Positions 17,420-26,653 of a stretch of DNA of 64,000 nucleotides are shown here, one piece after another. A program made the position numbers and the translations under genes. Numbering within the stretch: position 1 is the stretch's first letter; the number at the start of each line of letters is the position of its first letter. Below the pieces are notes generated by a model. That model searched no databases. It had not been told where the DNA came from and saw only the letters and a program-made list of their open reading frames with translations. The stretch comes from Pusillimonas sp. UBA3987 (GTDB lineage: Bacteria > Pseudomonadota > Gammaproteobacteria > Burkholderiales > Burkholderiaceae_B): positions 186,001 through 250,000 of the forward strand of contig DGCD01000006.1 in NCBI GenBank assembly GCA_002384935.1. The letters are read 5' to 3'.

Positions 17420-17507
17420 ATCCGGCAAAACGCCCGTACCCGGCCGGTTTTCCTGCCAACGCGAGCATGGTTATGATTCATAATGAGCCGCCAACAGGAA
17501 AACCATT

Positions 17508-18185
17508 TTGCAACCTTGCCTTTCAATTATTGTTCCCGCGCTCAATGAGGCGTCGGGCATTGCGCATACGCTGGCTGCGCTGGCACCATTGCGCAAGCGC
17601 GGAACGCAGATCATCGTTGTGGATGGCGGCAGCACCGATGCCACCCCTGAACTGGCCGCAGCGCATGCCGACCTCGTCATGAACAGTGCGCCCGGCCGGG
17701 CACTGCAAATGAACGCCGGAGCAAAACAAGCGCATGCGCAAACCTTGCTTTTCCTTCATGCCGACACGGCTTTACCGAATAATGCCGACACCCTGATATT
17801 GGATGCGTTGAACAATAAACCCGGATGGGGACGCTTCAATATCAAAATAACCGGCAAACATCCCATGCTCGGTGTTATTGGCTTCATGATGAATATACGC
17901 TCGCGCCTGACTGGCATCGCAACAGGCGATCAGGCGATTTTCGTGAGTCGTCGTTTGTTTGACGACGTTTCGGGATTTCCCAGTCAACCGCTCATGGAAG
18001 ACATTGAGCTATGCAAACGACTGCGACAACGGCAATGGCCCAGGTGCGTGACCGCCCAGGCCGAAACATCCGGCAGACGCTGGGAAACCCGCGGCGTGTA
18101 TAAAACAATTTTGTTAATGTGGCGTTTACGATGGCGCTACTGGTGCGGCGTACCCGCCAACGAACTGGTAAAGGAATATCAATGA
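17508..18185 (+). CDS. TIGR04283-type glycosyltransferase family 2 protein (rSAM/selenodomain-associated transferase 2)
   Basis: A 225-residue GT2-fold protein. It begins CLSIIVPALNEASGI, followed by VVDGGSTDATPE and the LLFLHADTALP segment, the nucleotide-sugar-binding part of GT-A enzymes. The arrangement matches the TIGR04283 family, sometimes labelled arsenosugar biosynthesis glycosyltransferase. Its stop overlaps the next gene's ATG (ATGA), and that gene is the usual partner family TIGR04282. The true substrate is unknown. Confidence 0.85.
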   Translation: MQPCLSIIVPALNEASGIAHTLAALAPLRKRGTQIIVVDGGSTDATPELAAAHADLVMNSAPGRALQMNAGAKQAHAQTLLFLHADTALPNNADTLILDALNNKPGWGRFNIKITGKHPMLGVIGFMMNIRSRLTGIATGDQAIFVSRRLFDDVSGFPSQPLMEDIELCKRLRQRQWPRCVTAQAETSGRRWETRGVYKTILLMWRLRWRYWCGVPANELVKEYQ

Positions 18186-18805
18186 ATCAATCAAATGCCA
18201 GTACGCGTTTGATCATTTTTGCAAAAGCCCCCAAACCCGGGTTCGCCAAAACCCGATTGATTCCTGAGCTGGGTGCACAAGGCGCCGCACAAATCGCAAG
18301 GCAACTCCTGGACCACACCGTTGCAGTGGCCTGTTCAACCCAATTCAAAACGATTGAGTTGTGCGTCACACCCTGCCCGCCAGATTCGGCGCTTGAAGCG
18401 ATCGCCCATACCGCAAACATGGCCATCAGCTGCCAGACAAGTGGCGACCTGGGAGCGCGCATGTCGGCCGCCTTTGCCGCACACCTTGAATATGCACCTA
18501 AAGTTTTGCTGATTGGAACCGACGCACCCGGCCTGACAGCCGACATGTTGCATGAAGCATCGCAGCAATTGGATACGCATGATGCGGTATTCATTCCCGC
18601 GCTGGACGGCGGTTACGCCCTGATCGGGCTTCGAAGGCATCACGCCCTGGTGTTTGCCGATATCCCCTGGAGTACCGCATCGGTTATGGCAGCAACGCGC
18701 AACGCACTAATAAAGGCGGGACTTGACTGGTTTGAGCTTGCGCCGCTTCACGATATCGACGACCCCGAAGATCTTATCCATCTTCCTGATCACTGGACAC
18801 AATAA
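18182..18805 (+). CDS. TIGR04282-type transferase (rSAM/selenodomain-associated transferase 1, CofC-like)
   Basis: About 207 residues from the ATG at 18182, which overlaps the preceding stop. The N-terminus LIIFAKAPKPGFAKTRL is the diagnostic nucleotide-binding loop of this CofC-like nucleotidyltransferase family. LLIGTDAPGLTADML and IPALDGGYALIGL follow. Paired with the TIGR04283 gene, it forms a two-enzyme unit often found near a radical-SAM gene; none is visible here. The MTA phosphorylase gene starts 12 bp further on and may be co-transcribed. Confidence 0.87.
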   Translation: MNQSNASTRLIIFAKAPKPGFAKTRLIPELGAQGAAQIARQLLDHTVAVACSTQFKTIELCVTPCPPDSALEAIAHTANMAISCQTSGDLGARMSAAFAAHLEYAPKVLLIGTDAPGLTADMLHEASQQLDTHDAVFIPALDGGYALIGLRRHHALVFADIPWSTASVMAATRNALIKAGLDWFELAPLHDIDDPEDLIHLPDHWTQ

Positions 18806-18817
18806 AGGAGCACTTCT

Positions 18818-19663
18818 ATGCTGGCAATTATGGGCGGAACAGGTTTGTATGATTTGCCTGACCTGAGCGTTGTGAAACGTATCCAGGGAGACACCCCGTT
18901 CGGGCCGCCCTCGGGTGATGTCATTCAGGGGCGTTTCTACAACCACGATGTACTCTTCCTTGCCCGGCACGGTGCCGGGCACCGCCTGTTGCCACACGAA
19001 GTGAACTATCGCGCCAACATTTATGCTTTGAAAGCGGCCGGTGCCACCATGTTGCTTGGCTTTTCAGCCGTTGGCAGCCTGGCGCTGAACGTCAAGCCCG
19101 GCGATCTTGCCATGCCGCAGCAATATTTCGATTTTACTCGTGGCAAACGTCACCACACTTTTTTTGGCCAGGGTGTGGCCGCCCACGTATCAACCGCCAA
19201 ACCGGTTAGCGCAGCGCTGGTAGACTGGATGAGCAACACAGCGCAGGAGCTGGGCATAACCACGCATCGCGACCTGACCTATGCCTGCATTGAAGGACCC
19301 CGGCTGGGCACACAGGCTGAAAGCCATTTCCTGCGCCAGGCCGGTTGCCACCTGGTTGGCATGACCAACGTCCCCGAGGTTTTCCTGGCACGTGAGGCGC
19401 AAATGGCATACGCGACAGTTGGCCTGGTAACCGACTACGATTGCTGGCTCGACGATCCGGCCCAGCATGTAAGTGTTGAAAATGTATTTCAACTTTATGG
19501 GTCGACCCTGGCCAAAGCCCAGCAGGTGCTGCAATCGGCCATGCAAAAACCGCTGCCGGGGCCTGAGCCTGAAATACGTTCGGCGCTCAAAGGCGCAATA
19601 CTAACGCGCGACGCAGAATTAACGAACGAACAACAGGCATGGCTCGATACACTCAAACGCTAA
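18818..19663 (+). CDS. mtnP: S-methyl-5'-thioadenosine (or thioinosine) phosphorylase
   Basis: A 281-residue member of the PNP/MTAP family. GGTGLYDL forms the phosphate loop, RHGAGH the ribose site, NYRANIYALK and the FSAVGSL strand follow, and VTDYDCW carries the catalytic Asp pair typical of MTAP. MTNVPE lies between MTAP (MTTVPE) and MTIP forms, so MTA versus MTI cannot be settled. It recycles methylthioadenosine from polyamine or homoserine-lactone synthesis. A strong SD (AAAGGAG) precedes the ATG. Confidence 0.9.
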   Translation: MLAIMGGTGLYDLPDLSVVKRIQGDTPFGPPSGDVIQGRFYNHDVLFLARHGAGHRLLPHEVNYRANIYALKAAGATMLLGFSAVGSLALNVKPGDLAMPQQYFDFTRGKRHHTFFGQGVAAHVSTAKPVSAALVDWMSNTAQELGITTHRDLTYACIEGPRLGTQAESHFLRQAGCHLVGMTNVPEVFLAREAQMAYATVGLVTDYDCWLDDPAQHVSVENVFQLYGSTLAKAQQVLQSAMQKPLPGPEPEIRSALKGAILTRDAELTNEQQAWLDTLKR

Positions 19664-19671
19664 GCACAACT

Positions 19672-21204
19672 TTACGGTGCCTGCTTTTCAGCCGCACGAA
19701 GCCGTTGAACATTCTCCAGGTCAAGCAACGCTTCTTGTGATCCGGCGTGCAAAGGCACGGAAAGCCCCCGCCGCGCATTCTGGATTGACACCTGTGCGCC
19801 TTGGGCAGAGCCCTGCTCAAGCAGGTCATTACCGCTTTCATAAAGCACTTCGGTAATGCGTCTGGCCTCATCGCGCGTAATCACATCGGTGGAAAGCAGC
19901 AGCGCGGCCATACCCACGGTTGGGATGGATTCCCGTTGTCCAGGGTACGTCCCGGCTGCAATATTCAAGGGTATTAAAACCGGATTCGACGTTACAACCT
20001 GCTGAATCGCATCACGCTCCAGGGGCAACAGCTTTAATGAAGCTTCGGCCAACGCATCGCGCAACAGGCGGGCGGGCACACCGATAATGTGAACCGTTGC
20101 GTCTATGCCACCCCTATTCAAAACGGGAAGTGAAGCAGCAAACGGCAAATCGCTTGCTTCATAATCGACGCCTGCCTGCAAACCATGTGCTGCCAGGACC
20201 GCCGTCAAGGTGGTCCGGATTGCAGAACCCGATGGCCCCATCGCAAGCGTTTTCCCTTTAAGATCCGCGATCTGATTCAACCCGGCGTCGTCGCGTACGA
20301 CGATGTGAACCATTTCGGGGTACAAACTGCCCAGCGCACGAATTTGGGCAAATTGCCCTTGCGATTCAAACGGCCCCTGCGCCTCGTATGCAAGCCGTGC
20401 CGTATCGGCCTGGGCAATCGCCAATACCGCATCACCCGATCGCAACAGCCCGATATTCTCGACACTGCCCCCGGTCGTCAGCGCGGCAACTCTTACCCCC
20501 TGCTCCCGACCAATTTGCCCCAGCGCCTGGGCGAACGCGGCATATTCCCCCTGCTCGGGCCCCCCGGCTAACGGATAACCCTGCTGCATTCGTGCCAGCC
20601 GTCCGTCAATTCGTGCAACCGAGCGCTGCAACTCTTGCTGCAAAACCTGCTGGGCCGCAGTCGAACCCCTGTTCACCACCGATTGCGTAATCTCGTTCAG
20701 GGTACCCAGCAGTTGCCGGGAAACGGGCTGAGACACGCCCGTTTCATAACTGGGCGCAACCGCCGAGGTAAGGCCCGGTGGCGTGACAAAAGTCCAGTTC
20801 GAGCCTTCCTTGCGATAAATGGCGCTGCCGTGCGCTTCAATTAAATCCCCGGCCTCGTTGCCCCCGGATTTCACGCCAACCACCCCGCGCGAACCCGCAC
20901 CCAGCAACGTAACCAAAGACGCAACACCCGGTTGATCCCATCCACCCAGTTCAACGTCACGCTCAACCTGCAGCGTGACGTCGTAATACACAACCCGCCG
21001 TGTCTGACTTTGGGGCTCAGTGCTGTCTTGCGCCGTCCCCCTGCGCTGAAGATCAACAATCTTGAACAACGCATCACCGTAAGTTTGCGTCAGCTCGGTT
21101 TGCAAATCGGAGTACAGCTCGGTTTTATCGGGCTGACGACTGCACGCGGCAAGCAACAATGCAAATAAAACCAGACTCAATCTTTTCAGCAAGGCGCCAG
21201 ACAT
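19672..21204 (-). CDS. Lipoprotein with C-terminal TAXI-family solute-binding domain
   Basis: A 510-residue lipoprotein. The lipobox L-L-A-A-C lies at residues 17-21 with Ser at +2, which favours outer-membrane anchoring. About 25-205 is a domain I do not recognise, with a coiled region near 165-205. From about 215 (EYAAFAQALGQIGREQGVRVAAL) to 460 it is a TAXI-type periplasmic binding domain, with IADLKGKTLAMGPSGSAIR as the clearest signature. Known TAXI proteins serve TRAP transporters, and some bind glutamate. Here the ATG follows the stop of a GltS-family symporter directly, with no dctQ or dctM. This suggests a glutamate-binding partner for that symporter. Confidence 0.82.
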   Translation of the reverse strand: MSGALLKRLSLVLFALLLAACSRQPDKTELYSDLQTELTQTYGDALFKIVDLQRRGTAQDSTEPQSQTRRVVYYDVTLQVERDVELGGWDQPGVASLVTLLGAGSRGVVGVKSGGNEAGDLIEAHGSAIYRKEGSNWTFVTPPGLTSAVAPSYETGVSQPVSRQLLGTLNEITQSVVNRGSTAAQQVLQQELQRSVARIDGRLARMQQGYPLAGGPEQGEYAAFAQALGQIGREQGVRVAALTTGGSVENIGLLRSGDAVLAIAQADTARLAYEAQGPFESQGQFAQIRALGSLYPEMVHIVVRDDAGLNQIADLKGKTLAMGPSGSAIRTTLTAVLAAHGLQAGVDYEASDLPFAASLPVLNRGGIDATVHIIGVPARLLRDALAEASLKLLPLERDAIQQVVTSNPVLIPLNIAAGTYPGQRESIPTVGMAALLLSTDVITRDEARRITEVLYESGNDLLEQGSAQGAQVSIQNARRGLSVPLHAGSQEALLDLENVQRLRAAEKQAP

Positions 21205-22421
21205 TTAGAAGCCCCCCACAATCGGCAGCGAAATAATCGACGTCAGCACAATCACGTTAATGATATCAACCAGAAAAGCGCCGGTGACCGGCACGACAAT
21301 AAATGCCTGTGGCGCAGCACCGTGACGCCGCGTCAGCGCCTGCATATTGGCAATAGCCGTTGCGGTCGCGCCCATTGAAAAACCACAAAACGCCGCCGAC
21401 ATGACAGCGGCCTCATAATCCTTTTTAAGCAGACGGAAAACAACCCAGGTTGCATAGGCGGCGGCAAACAACGCCTGGACCACCAGAATAATCAGCAAAG
21501 GACCGGCCAGGCGGCTGACACTGCCCAAGTCAAGTGTCATCATCGTCAGCCCCAAAAAAATGGCCAGTGAAAAGGAGCCGATAATTTCAGTCACGCGGTC
21601 GTCGAGCCGGATACCCATTTTTGTCCCGACATTGCGAATCAGCACCCCTATCGCCAGACACCAAAGAAAATTCGGCAAACTCACCGGTGCATTTTCCACC
21701 CACTTCGCCATCATGGTTCCAAACACCACGCACACCAAAGCGGCGGCAAGCGACGTAATCACGGCAACGTAATCAACCGATGAGTTCTCTTTGGCCGATG
21801 GTTCAACATTAAGTGCCTGCGTGCTTTTGCCGGCAGGTTTGCCCCCGGCCGCTTTCAGCGCGTGCTTGCGGATTAAGCGTTCGGCCACCGGCCCGCCAAT
21901 CACCCCGCCCAGCACCAGGCCGAATGTTGCCGCTGTCATGGCCAATACCATGACATCCTGAATATTATTCACATCGGCAAATCGCGTGGCATAGGCAGCG
22001 CCCGTTCCGTGTCCGCCCACCAGCGTAATCGTTCCGCCAATCAGGCCCATGAGCGGATGCATGTCAAGCAACCATGCGATACCCAGGCCGATGAGGTTCT
22101 GCAATACCAGAAACGGCACCAGTGCCAGCAAAAAACAACCAGTCGAGGCCCACCGGCCGCGAGCAGCTTCAGGTTGGCCGTCAGGCCGATACAGCTGAAA
22201 AACAGCAGCAGCAGCGTTGGCTTGATGCTGGTATCAAGCGCAAGCTGGAAGCCGCTCCAGTCGGTAATGAAAAATGCGACAATGGCAAAAAGCAAACCAC
22301 CCACAATAGGGTCTGGAATACTGTAGCGTGACAACACCCCGACATTGTTCGTCAGTGCACGCCCGACAACCAAAACGAGACAACAAGCCAACAAAGACTG
22401 CTCAATAGAAAGTGACAGCAT
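21205..22421 (-). pseudogene. gltS: Sodium/glutamate symporter GltS, split by a -1 frameshift in a T-run
   Basis: Two frames together give one GltS of about 405 residues. The N-terminal part starts at the ATG at 22421 (SIPDPIVGGLLFAIVAFFIT) and reads correctly to about 22136. The C-terminal part (LALVPFLVLQNLIGLGIAW, then GGHGTGAA) continues in the next frame to 21205. The switch falls at a run of six T on the minus strand (complement of 22130-22135). Adding one T restores VVFLLALVPFLVLQ, the expected sequence. It is either a real inactivating or phase-variable frameshift or a homopolymer sequencing error. The TAXI lipoprotein gene follows with no gap. Confidence 0.85.
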
Positions 22422-22495
22422 CCATCCCTCTTAGAATTTTTAGGTATTGCTGAGTTTTCGACCCTAATAATGATTGAACGGATATTATCATTGCC

Positions 22496-25381
22496 ATGCA
22501 ACCTCAACCCAGTCCCGAAAATGCACCAACGACCAACTCATCTTTTTTGCGCGACGATATAAGGCAACTCGGCCGCACGCTTGGCCACGTTATTCGCGAA
22601 TATGAGGGTGACTCTGTATTTTTGCTGGTTGAAACCCTGCGACGCACAGCCGTTCAGTTACGCCGGGAAAACCCAACACACAACAATAATGCCCTGGCAG
22701 AAATAATCAGGCACATCTCATTGAAAGAGTCTGCGTCGGTTGCCCGCGCATTCGGCTATTTTCTGCAGCTGTCGAATATCGCCGAAGACCGGGACACCAA
22801 CCGATTCCGCCGGGCACAACAGCTTGACCAGGCCGAAACAGCAAAAGGCAGCCTGACCGCCGTGTTTGCCAAGCTTGCACAAAAGGGCATTTCCCACCGG
22901 CAGATCGAACAATTTCTGCAACAAAGTTGTATTACGCCCGTGTTAACGGCGCACCCTACCGAGGTACAGCGCAAAAGCACGCTCGACCTCCATCAGGAAA
23001 TCGCCCACTGCCTGGCCAACCTGAATGCCAACGCCACGCATGCCGAATACCACGGCCTCATCGCACGACTGACCGGGTTGGTGGCCACCTTGTGGCAAAC
23101 GCGCATGTTGCGTTGGCAGAAACTTAACGTCATCGATGAAATTGATAACGCACTGGGGTACTACAACCGCACCTTTTTATCGGTCATTCCGGCACTTTAC
23201 AAAGACATTCGCCAAACCCTGAATCCGTCCGACAACCCGTTCCACGTCAACAACCAGCCGTTGCCGCCTTTTTTAACCATGGGCAGCTGGATTGGGGGCG
23301 ACCGGGACGGCAACCCGAACGTTGATGCTTTTACGCTGGAGCAGGCGCTCACCAAGCAATGCACCGTCATTTTGCGGCACTACCTGAACGAAGTGCATGA
23401 ATTGGGCAAGGCGCTTTCGCTATCGGTTTCTTTAGGGCCGGCAAGCAAGCCGCTGCTTGATCTGGCCCACCAAAGCCAGGATAGTTCGGATCACCGCAGC
23501 GACGAACCCTACCGCCGCGCACTGATCCACATATATGCGCGCCTGGCCGCCACCGCAGAAACACTGGTCGGCCAGCCGCTGGCGCAACGGCCAACCTACA
23601 GCGCCTCCCCATATGAAACGGCAGACGCGTTCGCCAATGACCTGTCAGTCTTGGCCAAGTCGCTCGAACAACATCATGGCGCCGTGATCGCCCACCTGCG
23701 CCTTGCCGAACTGATCCAGGCCAGTCGTGTTTTCGGATTTCATCTTGCCAGTGTCGATTTACGTCAAAGCTCCGACGTTCACGAACGCGTTCTTGATGAG
23801 CTGTTCAGCCGGGCAAAAGTAACCTGGCGGGGTAAACAAGTCCACTACGCCGAACTTGCCGAAGAAGAAAAAACCGCGCTGTTGCTGCATGAGCTGAACG
23901 AAGTCCGACCCCTGACCTCGCCCTGGTTAAGCTACTCGAACGAAACAGCCAAAGAACTTGGCGTACTCCAAATGGCCGCGCAATGCCGCAAGAAGTTCGG
24001 CAAGCCGGCTGTCCAGCAAGCCATTATTTCCCATACGGAAACGCTCAGCGATTTGCTTGAGGTTTTGGTCTTGCAAAAAGAAGCAGGGCTGGTCCCTCCC
24101 GGCCCGATGAAAACCAGGCGCCCGGGCAAGCAGCAGCCTGATGCTGAAAACGGCCTCATGATTGTGCCGCTGTTCGAAACGATTCCCGACCTTGAACGCG
24201 CACCGGAAATCATGTCGGGCTGGCTGTCGCTGCCCCATATTGCAGATCGCATAAAACACACACACGATGGTGTGCAGGAAGTCATGCTGGGTTACTCAGA
24301 CAGTAACAAAGACGGCGGCTACCTGACTTCCAACTGGACTCTTTACCTGACTGAACGAAAACTGTTGTCTTTGTTCAAGCAAAAAGGTGTTCGCCTGCGC
24401 CTGTTTCACGGGCGCGGCGGTTCGGTTGGCCGTGGAGGCGGCTCAACATATGATGCGATCCTGGCGCAGCCACCGGGCACGGTGAATGGCCAGATCCGAC
24501 TGACCGAGCAAGGGGAAGTCATTCAGGGCAAATACAAAGATGCCCACGTCGGCCGCTGGCATATGGAGAATTTCGTTGCTGCCAGCCTGGAGGCCAGTTT
24601 GCTGAATCAAACGCTCAACCAGGGCGACGATGACCCGCACATGGACAAACTGGGCTACGTCGTAGCCATTTTGTCGGACCACGCACAAACCACTTACCGC
24701 CAGTTGGTTTATGGCACACCCGGTTTCCAGGATTACTTTTTTGCTTCCACCCCGGTTGGGGAAATTGCCGGACTGAATATCGGCTCACGACCTGCTTCAC
24801 GCAAGGCATCGCAACGTATTGAAGACCTGCGGGCCATACCATGGAGTTTTGCCTGGGCCCAGTGCCGTGTGATGCTGCCAGGCTGGTATGGCGTGGGAAC
24901 GGCACTTAACCATTACATAGAGCAAGGTTGCACGCATAGCCCCCGTACCCCATCGGCGCGCCTGAAGCAGTTGCAGAAAATGGCGAAGGAATGGCCGTTC
25001 TTTCAGGCGCTGATGTCCAACATGGAACAAGTGCTGGCCAAAGTCGACATGGGTATTGCACATGAATATGCCGGGCTGGTTCAGGACAGCAACCTGCGCA
25101 CGCGCATCTACAATGAAATCAAAAAAGAATTCGAGCTCACACGGGCCTTGTTCACCCAGGTCTGCCAACGGCAGATATTGGCTGAAGACCCTATTTTGCG
25201 CGATGCGCTGGCAGAGCGTTTTGCCTATATCGATCCGTTGAATCATCTTCAGGTTGCCCTGTTGAAACGGCACCGGTCGACACGTCAGCGCGGCAATAAA
25301 AACAGTGTGGAAAGCAGTGCCCAACGATCACTGCACATGACCATCAATGGCGTTGCCGCCGGCTTGCGCAATACCGGATAA
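22496..25381 (+). CDS. ppc: Phosphoenolpyruvate carboxylase
   Basis: A 961-residue enzyme that carboxylates PEP to oxaloacetate to refill the TCA cycle. Diagnostic segments are all present: VLTAHPTEVQRKS with the catalytic His, GSWIGGDRDGNP, GYSDSNKDGGYL with the catalytic region, and FHGRGGSVGRGGG, the mobile loop. The C-terminus ends NGVAAGLRNTG as usual. Length is normal for bacterial PEPC. It is divergent from gltS and converges on the MFS gene. Confidence 0.96.
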   Translation: MQPQPSPENAPTTNSSFLRDDIRQLGRTLGHVIREYEGDSVFLLVETLRRTAVQLRRENPTHNNNALAEIIRHISLKESASVARAFGYFLQLSNIAEDRDTNRFRRAQQLDQAETAKGSLTAVFAKLAQKGISHRQIEQFLQQSCITPVLTAHPTEVQRKSTLDLHQEIAHCLANLNANATHAEYHGLIARLTGLVATLWQTRMLRWQKLNVIDEIDNALGYYNRTFLSVIPALYKDIRQTLNPSDNPFHVNNQPLPPFLTMGSWIGGDRDGNPNVDAFTLEQALTKQCTVILRHYLNEVHELGKALSLSVSLGPASKPLLDLAHQSQDSSDHRSDEPYRRALIHIYARLAATAETLVGQPLAQRPTYSASPYETADAFANDLSVLAKSLEQHHGAVIAHLRLAELIQASRVFGFHLASVDLRQSSDVHERVLDELFSRAKVTWRGKQVHYAELAEEEKTALLLHELNEVRPLTSPWLSYSNETAKELGVLQMAAQCRKKFGKPAVQQAIISHTETLSDLLEVLVLQKEAGLVPPGPMKTRRPGKQQPDAENGLMIVPLFETIPDLERAPEIMSGWLSLPHIADRIKHTHDGVQEVMLGYSDSNKDGGYLTSNWTLYLTERKLLSLFKQKGVRLRLFHGRGGSVGRGGGSTYDAILAQPPGTVNGQIRLTEQGEVIQGKYKDAHVGRWHMENFVAASLEASLLNQTLNQGDDDPHMDKLGYVVAILSDHAQTTYRQLVYGTPGFQDYFFASTPVGEIAGLNIGSRPASRKASQRIEDLRAIPWSFAWAQCRVMLPGWYGVGTALNHYIEQGCTHSPRTPSARLKQLQKMAKEWPFFQALMSNMEQVLAKVDMGIAHEYAGLVQDSNLRTRIYNEIKKEFELTRALFTQVCQRQILAEDPILRDALAERFAYIDPLNHLQVALLKRHRSTRQRGNKNSVESSAQRSLHMTINGVAAGLRNTG

Positions 25382-25402
25382 CGTTTGACGCAGGCACAAC
25401 CG

Positions 25403-25431
25403 GCGACCGTGAACGCGCTGTTCATGGTCGC
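25403..25431. terminator. Hairpin between convergent ppc and MFS genes
   Basis: GCGACCGTGAAC and GTTCATGGTCGC pair around a 5-base loop with one G-T mismatch. It lies 22 bp past the ppc stop and overlaps the end of the MFS gene. There is no T-run, so termination is only a guess. Confidence 0.4.
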
Positions 25432-26591
25432 AGGAACTTAACGCATATCCACACCAGAACCGACATAAACAAAGCGGCGGCAAGATTCACGGTTGTGCTG
25501 ATATCAATGGTGGCACTGCCCATCATTGTTCCCAGGGCAATACCCACATAGATCGCCGACGAGTTCAGCGATACAACCATTGGGCCGTGGCTTGGGGCCG
25601 CATCAATCAGGCGTGCCTGTTGCGGCGGCGCCTGGCACCAGCTGGTTCCGCCCCACAGCAGCATAAGAAACCCGACCATAAGGTAAAGGGCTGCTCCCGT
25701 TAAACCGCCAATAAACAACATCAAGGCAAAACCCACTGCCATGAATGCGAATGCCCACAGTAAAACGGTGCGCGGGTCCCACCGGTCGACTGCGGCGCCA
25801 CACACAATATTGCCCAATACGGCACCAATACCGTAAATAAGCAACATAATCGACATGTATGAGGCGCCGATACCAAAGTCATCCAGCACAACCAGCACGA
25901 ACGCGTAGGGCACGTAACACGCGGCCACGCCTAAAACCGTTACCGGCAAAATGAGCATGATTTTGCGATCTTTCAATAACGCCAGCCGTTTGCGCAGCGG
26001 CACGGCAGCACCGCCGGCCATCGGCGGTAAACGAAAGAAAACACCAATCGCCGCCAATACACCAACCGCCGCCACCATCAACAAAGCGCCTCGCCACGAA
26101 AGTGCGTGACTGGCAAGGTTTCCCAACGGCACGCCAATCGCAGTCGCGATTGTCATACCGCCCACCACAACCGATAAAGCACGCCCGCGCGATTCCAGCG
26201 GTGCAAGCGAAGCCGCCATCGCAGCCGCGTTGGGTGTAAATGAGGCCGCGGCAGCAGCCGCGAAAATGCGACTGACCAGCAACATTTCAAAAGTGGGTGC
26301 CAGCGCCGCCGCAATGTCGGTTAAAACAAGCGCCAAAATGGCACCGATGAGCAATTTTCGTCGCTCAAAACGTACTGTCAGGGTCGCAAGTACTGGAGAC
26401 AAAACCGCATAGCTTGCAGCAAAAACCGTTACGGCATATCCTGCCTGAGCTACGCTGACGCCCAGGTCTGCCGCCATATCGGGCAAGAAGGCGGAAAGAA
26501 TGAATGCGTCGGTGCCAACAGCGAAAGTACCCAGCGCCAGAATGGCAACAGACCGCGCAATGTCGCTTTGCAAACCAAGCAGTTTCATCAT
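25422..26591 (-). CDS. MFS transporter (AraJ-like drug/sugar efflux family)
   Basis: A 389-residue inner-membrane protein with about 12 hydrophobic segments. It opens with VGTDAFILSAFLPDMAADLGVSVAQ, typical of the AraJ/NepI/YdhP drug-H+ antiporter branch, and has a LTVRFERRKLL loop between TM2 and TM3. MFS proteins of this branch export sugars, nucleosides or drugs; the substrate here cannot be predicted. It is divergent from the autotransporter gene across 62 bp and convergent with ppc. Confidence 0.88.
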   Translation of the reverse strand: MMKLLGLQSDIARSVAILALGTFAVGTDAFILSAFLPDMAADLGVSVAQAGYAVTVFAASYAVLSPVLATLTVRFERRKLLIGAILALVLTDIAAALAPTFEMLLVSRIFAAAAAASFTPNAAAMAASLAPLESRGRALSVVVGGMTIATAIGVPLGNLASHALSWRGALLMVAAVGVLAAIGVFFRLPPMAGGAAVPLRKRLALLKDRKIMLILPVTVLGVAACYVPYAFVLVVLDDFGIGASYMSIMLLIYGIGAVLGNIVCGAAVDRWDPRTVLLWAFAFMAVGFALMLFIGGLTGAALYLMVGFLMLLWGGTSWCQAPPQQARLIDAAPSHGPMVVSLNSSAIYVGIALGTMMGSATIDISTTVNLAAALFMSVLVWICVKFLRP

Positions 26592-26653
26592 TGAACCGTG
26601 TCTCTTGTACTATTTATAATCAGGCGACACTATACAAGAAGAAGCCAAAAACA

